A stretch of DNA of 64,000 bases from Triglochin maritima (taxonomy: Eukaryota > Streptophyta > Magnoliopsida > Alismatales > Juncaginaceae). The DNA lies in contig OY821772.1 in the NCBI GenBank assembly GCA_963682175.1, forward strand, positions 57,124,925 to 57,188,924, read 5' to 3'. Of the stretch, positions 51,801 to 64,000 are shown piece after piece (position 1 is the first letter of the stretch; each line of letters starts with the position of its first letter). The position numbers and the translations under genes are program-made. Below the pieces are notes generated by a model. That model was not told the DNA's origin. It saw only the letters and a program-made list of their open reading frames with translations, and did not search any database.

Positions 51801-54800
51801 ACAAAATCATCCAGGAGAAAGGAGATATACAAAATGTCATTTCCGAAAGATACAGTACAATACAATACACAATTGCAGCTACTATTAAACCTACTTGCTC
51901 AGCATATCACAACCAAAACTCACCAATATTGATTTTGTTCCAGTTATCATCCAAAAGTCACTATCCTTTTCCATGGATGAGCATTGAACAGTATTGCTTC
52001 CAGAAGCCAATATGAACCGTATGTCGTCAAGAAGCAACTTCCTCTCTCTTTCCTTTTTCTCAAGGTTGATCCGTGCAAGCTCTACCTCTTCAACACCATC
52101 AGGGACAACCTCATCAATTTCCTCCTCAACATCTTCATCATCGAGAGGATAAGCTAGACTGTTTTTTCGAGGCCTGAAATGAGCAAAATTCAGATACTCT
52201 GCAGATTCTGAAACCATGCTAGTTTAACATGAAAAATCAGCCACCAAATGTGCTAGGATATGTTACAAGATACAACACTGACATTCAAGATTATCTGTGG
52301 GATTGGGGATGCTTATTTATTTCCTCTAAGAAAATCTATTTCATATCCAAAAATTGCACCACCTGATTCATTTAACCTACTTATGTGCAACAATGAGGTT
52401 TTCTGAACACAAAAAATGGTAGCAGGAACATATAAGACAGAACTGGAGTCTCACTTTGGCAATCGGGCAAAGAGAAGGTTGCTTAGCACATCAAGCATAA
52501 CCTGGAATTGCCGAGATGTCATTGTTGCGGTTATATTCGGAGAATTAAACGAGAGTTCTTTCAATGGCTTCACCTGGACAAGTATTTACATTAAATAAAG
52601 TTACAAAATAGTTTATAACCTATATACAACATAAGGGAAGGAGTCACATTTTAATGATGCCCAGTCAAAAATATCCTACCTTCAAATCTGCAAGCCCACC
52701 CTTGTGTCTTGTATACCTGAAGTACATTTGACATGGCATAAACACTCGTTCAAGTAAAGCACCATTTCTTTTCACTTTTGGAGAACTTCTAGGGATTTTG
52801 TTTAACCACTGAAGACCAGCTCCGGGATCGACATCTGTTGGTGCAACATGAGCTTGGACATGCTCTAACATCACAGAGAACTCCACACGTTTCCATGTAA
52901 CTTCAGGTTCTGATTCGGGAACTTTAACATTCTCAGTACCTAGAGCTTTTTCAATCATATCATATCCAACATGAAGAACTGAATGGAATGAACGAGCCAA
53001 GACACGACCACTGGCTGCAGCAAGCAAAAATCTACCCTGAAACATACAAATAACGTAAGAAATTTGTAATAGCATAAGAATGTGAATGAGTGAATAGAAT
53101 ATACAGAACATCTTCTAGAAATGATATAAAGGAAAAAGATTAATATATATTTCTAGAAATATTAGATTTGGTCTCGACGAGCTTTCATATTTTGAAAACA
53201 AATACAAATTTGCCTAACCAATTACTTTACCAAGTAAATCTTTTTCATTATAAGTCACCAGATTGTCGTTCAATGATCTTCTATTCGATTGCAAAAACAA
53301 AATTATTAACAATATTTGTTGTCAAAAATGATCTTTCAACGGTTGCATGTGCAACCATTTTGTCTTCTAAATCACGATGATGTTTTCAAGTTTCAAAAGT
53401 CATCCGAGTTATGCATGTCAAAGATATATGCATGAATCTCAATAGAAAGTCTAACATGACCTATAGTAGAGAATTCATTCGGATAATATTTTGTTAAATG
53501 AACTAGTTTGGATCGAAGCATGAAATACAAATGAGTAATTACGTATTTGTTTCATTGAAATAGTTGTTTAATTCTTGAAGTTTTGAATTTATAACAAAGT
53601 AAAACAACTTAGCATGATGATGATTTTTTTATTATTTCCAGACCCCTTCGGCATGTTCGGTCATCAAGTATAAATTGTCCATCCATAATATGAATCAGAA
53701 TTTCATACCTAACACAAAATAAGTGCACTTCCTTTGGTTGGTCATCTGAGTCTTTATCTTACAATGTTGGCTCAGTCTTTATTTTAAAATTAAGAAAAAG
53801 AATGAGACGCCAATTCCCCATGATATTGGTTCCATTCTTAGAAAATACAAATACTAAAGATAAGAAATAATCCATCAAAATAGAGAAATATTAAGAATTA
53901 CGAACTTTTAAAAAAACTGCAGAAAAATGTTGTATGTTATTGGTTCATTAAAATTTTCAAATTAAGATAGAGGAGGGACGGCCATCCTTATGATATTTTT
54001 TATTATACCCTTTGGAAAATATTGTATACCACTTCACTACCTTAAATAATTCCAAAGTTTTAGGGGAAGTGACTACCCTCGTGATATTTTGTTATATCTT
54101 TTGGAAAATATTGTATAGTATTACTCCTTTAAAATTCAAAATTACAGGTTAACGGTAGCTTCAAATTTTTACATGTACTATTATAAAAACAACATGAACA
54201 TCAATATCATCAAACAATCAAGAGCATCAAAACTTATAGTCACACGCTGCATGCAAAGGATTAAGTGGGAAAAGACATTGTTGTGACGAAAAGTATATCA
54301 GAAGACTGGAGATTATATAATCAATTTTGTAAGGAAGGAGCAAAAGACTTACATTAGCATCTTCTGAATGCAAATTGAACTGGGGCTGGATTACATTCAC
54401 CATGAAGTGGCGTGTTCCGTCTTCTTCATCGTCGACAATTGGATGCTTATCTAACAAAAGTAAACATAGAATTGCATAAGATTGTTGACCTTCCCATCTT
54501 ATAGACAAATCAACACACTTGGAAAGAAAGAAAAAAAGTACGAAAGTGCAACTACGACGAGTCGATTAGGAGAGATGATTGGAAGAGTGCAATGAGTCAA
54601 CAAAGTCAAGTACAACAAATTCTACCCTGCTAATGGACAAATGAAGTGAAGGATTATACGGTACTAATTGCAAGAATGTACCACCAAAGGTGGGCTTGTA
54701 TTGAGGGTAATCATTAAAGGAGGAAAAGTTTTGGGATAATTATTACGGGAGTTGTCTTTTAAGGGGTAATAATTCATTGTACTTAGATTTGATATGCTAA

Positions 54801-57800
54801 GGGATTTTTTTCATGAAGTAATAATTTCAAACTTGTAAAAATTTATGCGAGAGAGGTTAAGACCTAAAAATTATTTTTCTTATATTCTGATAATAAATAG
54901 GAGAATTTTGCAAAATAGTATATTTTGTGATCTAGGGAAAAAATATATGAGGAGATTCCAAGTAAGAACATGAGGGTTTAGATGTGTATAGGTAGTCGTT
55001 TTAATATGGCGAAGTGACCAAGTAGAGAACTAATAAAAATAATCAGAGAAAAACAAAGTGATTGAAGGGTAGTACAAACATTATTTCTCATTAAATAAGT
55101 TCACAATTGTAGGTTTTTTAAAATAAATTTTTATTCTGTTCCTTAGTACATAATTCTGTAGGGAAGCAACTTACTATTTAAACCAGAAGCTGAACTTTCA
55201 GCTTTGACTGATGGTGATCCACATGACTCAGAGTCTGGAGGGTCAACATGGTCCAAAGTAGAGGACGGTGCTCCTACTGATGGTAATGTTTTTAATGAAT
55301 CATCTTGCAGATTTTCTGATGCATCAACGTTTTGTTCCTCCTCAATCAACTTCCTTTGAGCATATTGACGGGATGGTGATGGCTTTGGAGGCTCAAATGC
55401 CTTAGAAATTCCACCAACCCATGACCAAACAGCATCCCTATTTTCTATAGTCCACAAGAGCTTTAGCCCATATATAAATACACGTTGGCAATTATCAGCT
55501 ATCACAACATTGAAGCCATCATCATCACTCGGGTCTGACCTAGTGCGATCACTTTCACTTCCATTTTCAAACTCAGACCTAACATATGTTGTTTCAAGGT
55601 TTTTTCGTCCCCCATCTTGCCAAGCTAACAACCTTGCAGGATCTGCCTTGGGAGCTTGCTTACGGATTGTGAAGTAATCAGAACTCAAAAGAAACCCCTC
55701 ATCCTGATGTTTATCATTGAAACCATCCATATGGTAATTTCGTTCTTCACCAACTCTGTCACTTGTTTGTGAGTTTTTCCTTGAGGCTCGTGAATCTTTA
55801 CGCACTGCAGTAGCATCTCCACTAGAATATGCCTTGAGTAAATGCAGGTCCAATCCCTGGTAAACAAGATCAAGAGGCTCCCTTTTGCAGTCAAATGTAT
55901 ACTTTTGCTTGCCACGGCTAAAACAAAGCTCATACTTCAGTTTTGTCATTTTAAAAGTCAAACCAGTAGCTGGATCATCATCTCCCAGAGTCACATGTTT
56001 GATGCAAGCAGGTGTTGCATCAAGGCGAAGAAAAAATTCTGTCATTACCTTGTCCAACGATAAGTTCCCAGATCGTGTAACTCTTGGGATACCAAAACGT
56101 GGCCAGCGAGAAAAAGAACGAAGTTTGTGTGGCGGAAGGTAAAACAAGTTCCAACATTTGAATAACCACGCCAAGTCATGTGGTCCCATGTTCACAGTTG
56201 GAATATCAGAAGGGTTGCATTCTTGTTGCTGTAGAGTGCCATAGTGTTGTATGCCCAAAGATACACCCTCGTTATCACTTGAAACTAAACAGGGTCTAAG
56301 GGAAAAATTCCACCTCAACGATAGAGAAGTTGATCGAAATGGATCAAGTACTTTTTCTCGAGGTCGTCCTTCATTAGGAAGAGCATATAAGTAATGATTC
56401 AGAGGATTGCCGGATTCGCACTCCCAGTCCATGACAACCTCAAGCAAAAAGGAAGGAGAAACAAGAAAAGGTCCAGAAACCAAAGTTGGAACCTTCAAAC
56501 TACAATTTTTCATCATGCTCTCTAAGCTGCTTATAAAAATTTTGAATTCCTTAGCTGAAACAGAAACTCGACCATCTGACTGTTGGATGTTCATATGCCC
56601 AGAAACAATTTGAAAACTTTCAAGCTTTTCATAAGGATTGGTTGTCCCAAGCATGTTCCACCTGGTTTCGGCAAAGCACAACGAAATTTTACCATGTATG
56701 TAGTTTCTTGCATCATCCCACCAAGGTAAGCTACGTTCTTTTTTAGGTGGCTGAGTTTCTGCAGGTGTGATAGGATTCCTAACACTTAGGTTAGCCCGGC
56801 GAAGAGCTACTGTAAAAGCGTAGCTAATATCAGCAAAAGCTGGCTCAAATCCCACGCCAAAGCAAATTTCACCATTCTCAAAATGAATGGGCAAATCAGA
56901 GTACATTTTCATTGGTGGAGTGAAGCCACTAGCAGAACGTAACAGGCAAACCTTTCTCCATCGGCCCACATAAACATGTTGCTTCATTTGAGGCTGAAAG
57001 CAGGTGGCCTGCATGTGTTAATTTCAAAAGATCAGAGTGAGGCAACCAATGTACAAAGAATACACTACGCTATAAATTATGACATTTACTTATGCAAATT
57101 ATGTAACAGATGTGGTATAAGCAAGTGACTACTTAATCTAGTCACCGTTACCTTGAATTTCTTTCCCTCAAGATCTGTGCAGGTTGCATATTCAAATCAC
57201 ACTGTCCAACTGGATCAAGTGACATTATTATCGATCAGCTAAAGTTTTAAGCATGAGGTCACTTGATCGCCCTATAACCATCTCCACTACCAGTCTACCA
57301 TGCAGGGTGTATGTCCTACTCACAGAACATGTTAAGCAGTTGCACAGCTGACGTCACAATCACACATATTGTTCATTCAAAGTGGGAATTTGACCATTGG
57401 GAGTATGTTTCAAGCAAATTTTTAGTTAGTTTGCACAAGCCTATGGCCCACAACTTAATGTTATTCCACTCTCCTCAGTAACTTTCTCCAACGTAATTGC
57501 TGATTAGTAATTTTTAACATTTAACTTTTGTAACAGTTTGACAGATTCATAGATGGTATACACTGATCTACAAACATAACCCATCGACATATAACATTTA
57601 TGTTGCCCATGCACAATTTACAACATCAGCTAAAGTTATGTCCTTAGCAACCACCAAAATAGGTAATAACTAAATTCCACAAATACAATTAAGACAAGAA
57701 AGCGTCAAGTGTTTCCTCACCTGCTGAGCAAGTACAATGCGTCCTTCACATTTACCACCAGTCCCAGCAAAAAGTGGAAACGTGTAATCTCTCAACTGTG

Positions 57801-60800
57801 CCACTAAAGATCCAGTGTGCAAAACCAAATGTCTTCCATACAACCGTGAAAAGGGTATGTCATTTTCTAAAGCAATAGGATCCTGCTTCTTTACAAATTC
57901 AATCATTCCACTATCACCTGCTTCAAATTTGTTCAATGTTACAACCAACTCTGTGGCACAAAGTGACAGAAGTGATGTTCTAGAGGTGCTAGGTCGAAAA
58001 CCACCCTGAAAACCATTTATACAAGCTCCTGTTCCTTCTGAATGGATTAACCTCTGACATGCCAAATAATATGACCGGAATGCATTCTTGTGAATTTCTT
58101 CTCTCAACCTTTCAACAGCTGACTCATCATTGATATCAATATCAACTCCATCGTGTCTTATTTTCTTCTCAAGAATTGTATCATTTTGTTCGGTGCCAGA
58201 GTGCTTACTGACTTTAGAGATGGTATCATCAAGAAACTTCAAACGAGTAGCCAACTCACAAACTTCATTCTTCATCAGTCTGTAGTGTTCATCAACCCAA
58301 CCTTGTATTGGCTCTTCCTCAATATCAGCAGTCAATTTGATTATGTTAAATTTCACGGAGCCAAGCTTACTTGATTTGCTCTTTGACTTTTTGGCTCTAT
58401 CCTTCTGGACAGGAAATAATAAATTAGTTTTGGCAGAAGTAACCAGCTTCAGAGCTCGCAATGTATCCTCAACTGCGTCCTCTATAGCACGTAACTGTAA
58501 TCTGTAAGGTACGAAGATGTGAACATCTAAACCTTGAATAACCCAGTCCCATTTTGTAGTAACCAGCGACTTAGTATCAAATACATTATTTGAAGTAAAA
58601 ACTGGAAGGCGAGAAATTTGCATGCGGCTGCTTTTAAAAACTATGGCTTCATTAAAGCTAAGAATTAACCTCTCGAGAAGTATACCAATCCTGGCATTCT
58701 CAGAGAAGATAGGTTGCACCTGAACCAATGCTTCCACCCCATCTGCAAGCTCAGCAGATACTCTTAACATCGCTATATCAACAGCAATAACTGAGTCTTT
58801 TTTTTTCTGATGTTTATCAAGTGGAGAAGCATCCATCAGAGAATCATTTCTTTGCTCCGTCCCCTTCTTGTTTAATGCTTCTACAGTCTCATTATCGGAT
58901 CTCTTGAGTTTCAGATTGTGAAGTAAAAATTTCAACCTTAAGACGGTTTCATAAATAGCCAGATGCACATCTGGTTCCCATCGGGCAGAGATATCGGTTG
59001 CACTAAAAAGAGAGCAAATAGAAGTCTCATTAAGTCCACGAAGACCGCGCACAAACTTTGCATTCTGTACATCAAATAAGGTAACTTTGGTAATGGGACC
59101 GAGTTCCTCGGAATATTCCTTATAGACAGACCTGGCCCATTCAAGTTCCACTCGTGTGGATTGTTTTTCTTTGTTAATACAGATGTTCAGATGAGAGAGA
59201 TCAAGAACTGTGGAGTTCTTCAAAAACTTGCTTCCACTGGAAATTGTTGATGTTATAAATGCTTGGCGTGATGTCCCATCGGCAGAGACACTGATAATAG
59301 TTTCTCCACCTTGTGATCCATAATTTACACGTTTAGGATCGAGGACAACTGCATCTTCAACACCAACTTCGCCAGCAAATGATACAGAGCATTGTTCAAG
59401 ATTTAGCTTAAAAACCTGATCTCCTTTTGAGGTATTTTTCCTTTGATGCCTACCCTTATTGTTCATCCCATTTCTGTCCTTGTGTAGTTTCCGTAAAAAT
59501 GCTTTGAGGGCCATTGCATTGGTTATGAGGTACTCAACCTGCTGAAAGTTAAGGTATACTCCCATTCCAGTTATATCAACAGAAAATACAATTTGCCCTT
59601 TGTTCTGGCCATGGGACTCTGTTTCTTTGTGCCCCCGATCTATGCTTACTCGTGCAATATGCACTAAACAGCCCGAACTTGTTTCAACACCAAATGAATT
59701 TTCCCGAGAACATTCTTGGTGTTCATCAGCAGTCTGCAAGTATAATTCACCCAGTTCTGCATGAACATGCATCCCCTTACTTGCTATATTGTTTGCAAAT
59801 AAATGCGAAGATTGTGAACAACCCTGCATTATCCAAACCTTGTTCATTAGAATTAAATATATATTACTCTGCAAAGTTGACAGAGAGAACCATGGATAAA
59901 AATCAAATATAATTTATGCAAGTGTCATTAGTTCAAGCAATTAGGTTTTCCACGAAGTGTTCAACTTCAAATATGAGAATGAGACTACAAAACTCTCAAT
60001 TTCCAGATATGACAACCTACGGAAGGAAAATGACTGGATTCCTACATTCTACTACAACATGTATACAACTTAGAAATCTGCAGAAATGATCATCCAAAAA
60101 TAACAGAATGCACTGAAGTGAAATCCAACATGGACTACACAGATATTAAAATCGCTTTTATTTTTCTTTGTGTGAGCTCACGTGTGCGTAGCATCGTCAG
60201 AGTTGCACCTTTTGAAGGACACTATCACTTTATGAGTCCACCCACATGGGCATTTTACCTCGTTATTTTTCTCATGATCCATTAAACATCATGTATGGTT
60301 TTGCATGGTTGTTGCCTAGTTTGTGGTGGTTCACTTTGAAGCATGTGTTCTAGATTTACTACGATTAATATAAGGACAGATTATTTTTTCCTCCATGTTT
60401 CCTCAACAACATGGATTTGCCAGTAGTACTCCATTTATTCCACCCACTTATGAGGTTGTTGGGACCCTCATCTCATATCTAGAGATTGAAGTAAAGCTAT
60501 ACAACAAGTTGGACATATGCTCCAGCTAGAGGGGTGTAGAATATGCGATTAGCTACGTTTGGAATATTATTTTGGAATATTACTTTGTAATCAAATTACT
60601 TGGTTTTCCATAATGTTATTTTCTTATTTGATATTTCTGTATCTCTTGTAACCTCTCTTCCATTTAAAGGAGATGTGAAGCCTATTAATAGACATATCAA
60701 TAATGTTTATCATATCTTGGGAATCAAAGAACTACATCGCAACCTCTCTGATTCCCTATTCCGTAACCCATTTTATCTTTAAAACAATGGATGGCTTCTA

Positions 60801-63245
60801 CTACTACAAACAGAATATTGACAAGAGGAAAGCCAACATCAATTGATTTGAAGAAGCCTACAGAACCAGCAATTGAGAATGGCATATGAACATAGTTAGC
60901 CTGACGTCAATCATATACCTTAATATTTTAATAAACTGACTTTCATAAAGATTCACACTAGACCAATTAAAACAACTCAAAAGAATTAAAAAGGGGTTAA
61001 ACATTCTGATGAGAAGTTGCTATTGATTTATTATTCAAAGGTAGCTAAAAGCTGGCAATATATTGTCCATTCCTTTCAGAAGTACAACTATGCATTATAA
61101 ATTCTAAACATTTCAATAAATCCCAATTTAGTAAATAAGTAAAAGATGCAGGAATGGCTATTCTTTAAAATCTAATGAAGGTAACATTCGAGACCACAAT
61201 GAAAATCACACAGAACAAAAGGTAAAGAAGAGAAATAGTCTCAAAAGGCAAGAGTGATATCTTACATGGTACAATGGCTGATCATTCACATCATAAAGAA
61301 CAATAGTTGTTTCTGGAGCAGAGAGAGTACATGTCCACATGATAGGTTTACTTTCCACAACTGAGAACTTACGGGCAGTTCCATCTTGTTCTGGAAGAAC
61401 CATTTTCTTCTTTTTAGACTGCTGAAGGTGCAATAGTGGCATTAATCTGCTCAAAATGAGGTTACATTGTGCGCCTCCAAGTTTGACGTCTATCTCAGCC
61501 CTAATAGGATTAGCTGCCTGAACCAAAACATCTAGTATTGACTTTCAAGATCAAGAAAGCAATAATATCTATAGAATCGACCACAAAGATAACCAAGTAG
61601 ATACAACAAATTAATACAAAAAAGGAAAGGCATATATCACATCAACCAAAATATTACAATTTTAACATAATAGGAAAAGGTCAAGAGAAGTGAAGATAGC
61701 GAGAAAAACATAATTCACATAAGGTAAACATCATTTTACTTCTTTAGAACTGAGCATAATAAATTAAATTATCGCAGATTCCTGTATATCACAAGGTGCA
61801 GATATCATCTGGGATTTCACAAATTCAACAGAGACGTGTCATCAGATACATTTCACAAATTCAACAGAGACATTTCACAAATTCAACAGATACCATTTGG
61901 TATTATAATTTGATAACTGCTCCTGGAAAAGTGCAGAGGAATGTTGATGAGTACTTGAGCACATTATCAAGAAATACCAAACAGCGACCAAAAAAATCAT
62001 GACACAAACTACAATTATAAGCAGTTCACAACATCACAAGAGGAAAACAAACAAACAAAAAACAGCATAGCTCCTAGTGGTTTTGTATAAATTTTCAGAT
62101 CTTCTATAGCTATGTTCCAACACGAAGCAACACACAAGAAGATAGGAAGTCACAATACAATTAAGAAAACAGATAGAAGAACAAAAGGTAACACTACAAT
62201 AGACAATGACAAGCAAAGATGATCATCTTACTTGGATGGGAACATCGATAGAGGTAATAGCAGCAACTTTCAGAATCTCCAGAATAGATTGAGAACCATC
62301 TTTAATAAGCTGAAAAATGAAATGCAGTCAATTAAATACAAAAGGTTTGAAATAAATTTGAAAGTGTCTGGGTGATTAAAATCTAAACAAAACTATCAGA
62401 TAGTTACATGAATTTCGCTGAAATCCACTTGAACGTCAAAGTGAGATGTAGCTTCTCCCGAATCTTCATATATGAGCGATTTGCTGCTCTTGAGATAGGC
62501 ACCCATAACATTATTCTCTACAGTGAAATCTTGTCCCTGGTGCACATATCTCAGATCCAACTTTGGCATATTAAAGGTGACCTTCAAGGGGGCAAAAAAA
62601 CTTTCTTCAATATTTTAGTATTATATAGTGTTACAAGTTCACAAGTGATCAGAACAAGGTAAGTCACTAAGAAATAAATTTAACAGTTCATAGTGAACAT
62701 CACCACAAGAATATCAATAATGTATTTGTTTGAGGGAAATTCTGTCATTTATCTACAAGTCCATAACAATAATGAGAAAGCACAAGATATATCAACCACA
62801 ATACCGGACGCCCATCCGAACCATGTTAACTGTAGCCGTGATGAACCTGAAATGTCACATATGAACAAGTATGCAAAGAAAATCATAAAGAACCCATGGT
62901 CAGAAAAGTCAATGCAAGCAGTTCAGAGAATCAAGACCACCAAACAACACACCTTTAACCTCCATCACTTAGGAAAGGGGAATTTGAGGTATGTCGGACA
63001 AGATATTACCTTGATTTTTTTGAAAGTGAAGATATTAAATTAATTACATTCCTTCTCCATAAATTAAGGTTTTCAAAATAGGAAAAAAATCAAAAGCAAA
63101 ATATAAGATTTTTAAATATCAATCAGGAGATTGAGGATCCAATTGGTTTAAACGAGATACTATGAAGTATGTGGGTAGATTTCAATAAAAATTTCCAAAT
63201 ATAGTCTTTGAATAAGTTTTACAGATAAATGCCAAGAGACATTTT

Positions 63246-63284
<39 letters not shown>

Positions 63285-63822
63285 TTATTTCAATTTTCAA
63301 CTACTTCTCCTCCATAAGATCATAATCAAGGAACCAATTCAATCCCAAACAAAACAAGTTCTTACAATTGAGCTTCAAGATAATTTTAGAAAAAGGTTTT
63401 GATAACTACAGTTCGTATTCTGAGATCACTGAACAAATCATTCCCAAAGATAAAGTATCTATAAGCTTCACCTATAAGCTTCACCTATAAGCTCCATATA
63501 AGTAAAAAGTGTAGTAAATCTGAAATGGCACAAAGAAATCTGGCAGCAGTAAAGTACAAACAGAACAACTCGTGCATGTGCTTTTGAAATAGAACATAAT
63601 TTTTGTACTTATGATCCAACCTTATCTGGGAAAAGGTGAATATTCTTCTTCAAGGATAAAAGTGAGTTGGACTTCTTAGGAGTTGTGTGTTCAAGAGTAG
63701 CAACTTCACTTGGGTCAGCAGTAACAGAGACATCTGATTTCCTCTTGGTTAAGTCTTCACTAAGAATGACAGTGATATCTCCACTGGCCACATCTAAATT
63801 CCTTATTCCAATTCCCACTTCC
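45819..63822 (-). CDS. SAB: SABRE / KINKY POLLEN-type bridge-like lipid transfer protein (FMP27/Hobbit/BLTP2 family), 5' end outside window
   Basis: Nineteen minus-strand exons with matching phases: 63822-63621, 62581-62408, 62309-62232, 61517-61266, 59823-57721, 57008-55175, 54450-54353, 53036-52680, 52573-52455, 52173-51924, 51445-51221, 51052-50913, 50130-50058, 48633-48532, 48438-48262, 47385-47041, 46953-46786, 46531-46153 and 45928-45819. They encode about 2395 residues; known plant SABRE proteins are about 2600, so roughly 200 N-terminal residues with the membrane anchor lie beyond 64000. Family marks include PHDLAW, LPPHKLRSFSRWPRFG, CFSRGKQKYTF and the C-terminal RESLPCSPRE...DFHE end. 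The family forms long hydrophobic grooves that move lipids at ER contact sites; plant members control cell expansion and root-hair or pollen-tube growth (family knowledge). Two introns (46532-46785 and 48439-48531) use CAG|GCAAGT donors. No stop or frame change was found. Confidence 0.93.
48920..49850. repeat. Foldback-flanked minisatellite in a SABRE intron
   Basis: Inverted arms of about 140-155 bp (48920-49060 and 49695-49850) are nearly identical, differing mainly in a homopolymer: 11 G on the left, 20 C on the right. Between them lies a 630-bp array of two alternating units, AATTTTTCCGACCACGTCT and the longer AATTTTTCCGGCCATGCCAATGTCT form, with occasional inverted or truncated copies. 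It lies wholly inside the intron 48634-50057, between exons encoding LFQ and VDIY. Confidence 0.9.
53037..54352 (-). other. Long SABRE intron without recognised insertion
   Basis: 1.3-kb AT-rich intron. A short direct duplication containing TATTTTGGAAAATATTGTATA-like sequence is visible near 53990-54120. No transposon ends seen. Confidence 0.5.
59824..61265 (-). other. Long SABRE intron
   Basis: 1.44-kb AT-rich intron. Around 60180-60800 it contains T-rich sequence that may be an old insertion, but no ends or coding region can be defined. Confidence 0.45.
61815..61892. repeat. Three copies of a 20-bp repeat in a SABRE intron
   Basis: TTTCACAAATTCAACAGAGA occurs at 61815-61834 and 61851-61870, and with one change at 61873-61892. 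Confidence 0.85.
63246..63284. repeat. AC/AG compound microsatellite
   Basis: About seven AC units followed by about twelve AG units, in a SABRE intron. Confidence 0.95.
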
Positions 63823-64000
63823 CTGTGGAAATAAAAGCTTTAGGTGGGAAGCTGCAATAAGAGTTTCCTCCTATATATTACAATGATTGGACAATTTAAG
63901 AGGAACTTCGGAGATTATTTACAATGCTCGAGATAAGATCGATTTTTCTAAGCGAACAAGAAGCACTGTGTGGCAAAGGAAATATGTATCAACTATATGG

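Noticed and set aside
63880..63960. A further upstream SABRE exon
   Set aside because: An acceptor-like CACAG and open codons exist on the minus strand, but no donor gives the phase needed to join 63822, and family residues are not recognisable.

Overview
This is nuclear DNA of a flowering plant, probably a eudicot. The evidence is spliced genes with plant-only families (NETWORKED actin-binding protein, SABRE-type lipid-transfer protein, DYW-class PPR, plant mobile domain), a eukaryotic tRNA-Ala with a Pol III T-run, and plant LTR, Mutator (MULE) and hAT transposons. No prokaryotic, viral or CRISPR features were seen. I cannot name the species from sequence alone.

Layout. 1-6442: minus-strand Ty3/gypsy (Tekay/Del-like chromovirus) element with a 2.2-kb 5' LTR, cut by the left window edge and broken by a stop and a frame change. 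7397-8776: MULE-type non-autonomous element built of palindromes. 8913-9189: small hAT element. 11616-15608: intact NETWORKED2-type gene (2 exons, plus strand). 16506-16578: tRNA-Ala(CGC). 17127-21094: intact Rab geranylgeranyl transferase alpha gene (6 exons, minus strand) with a TRIM in intron 2. 21476-21685: hAT element. 21824-34798: 13-kb MULE with an exact 9-bp target duplication. It carries an open MURA-like transposase and a plant-mobile-domain (PMD) gene, and its PMD leader is interrupted by a young gag-only Sirevirus-like copia element (28507-33852). 34819-35574: inverted-repeat element. 36027-39667: Ac-like hAT element with a decayed transposase, with a second hAT element (39672-40218) inserted exactly in its right end. 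40235-42922: DYW-type PPR pseudogene, itself split by a hAT element. 43138-45183: MULE debris and a foldback MULE-type element. 45819-63822: a large SABRE/KINKY POLLEN-type gene (at least 19 exons, minus strand, 5' end beyond the window), with a foldback-flanked minisatellite in one intron.

The housekeeping genes (NET2, RabGGTA, SABRE) look functional and all act in membrane traffic or the cytoskeleton, but nothing suggests they are co-regulated. The rest is layered transposon insertion whose order can be read from target-site duplications. The most unusual points are: (i) arrays of one CpG-rich palindrome, CGGTCGACCG, in three unrelated transposon classes; (ii) a two-gene MULE whose transposase and PMD genes sit behind duplicated copies of one promoter/leader, with about 22 hairpin cassettes at the ends and centre; (iii) a hAT-in-hAT insertion a few bases upstream of a PPR start codon, where both 8-bp target duplications can be reconstructed; (iv) a foldback minisatellite inside the SABRE gene; and (v) three probable GC-AG introns in two conserved genes.
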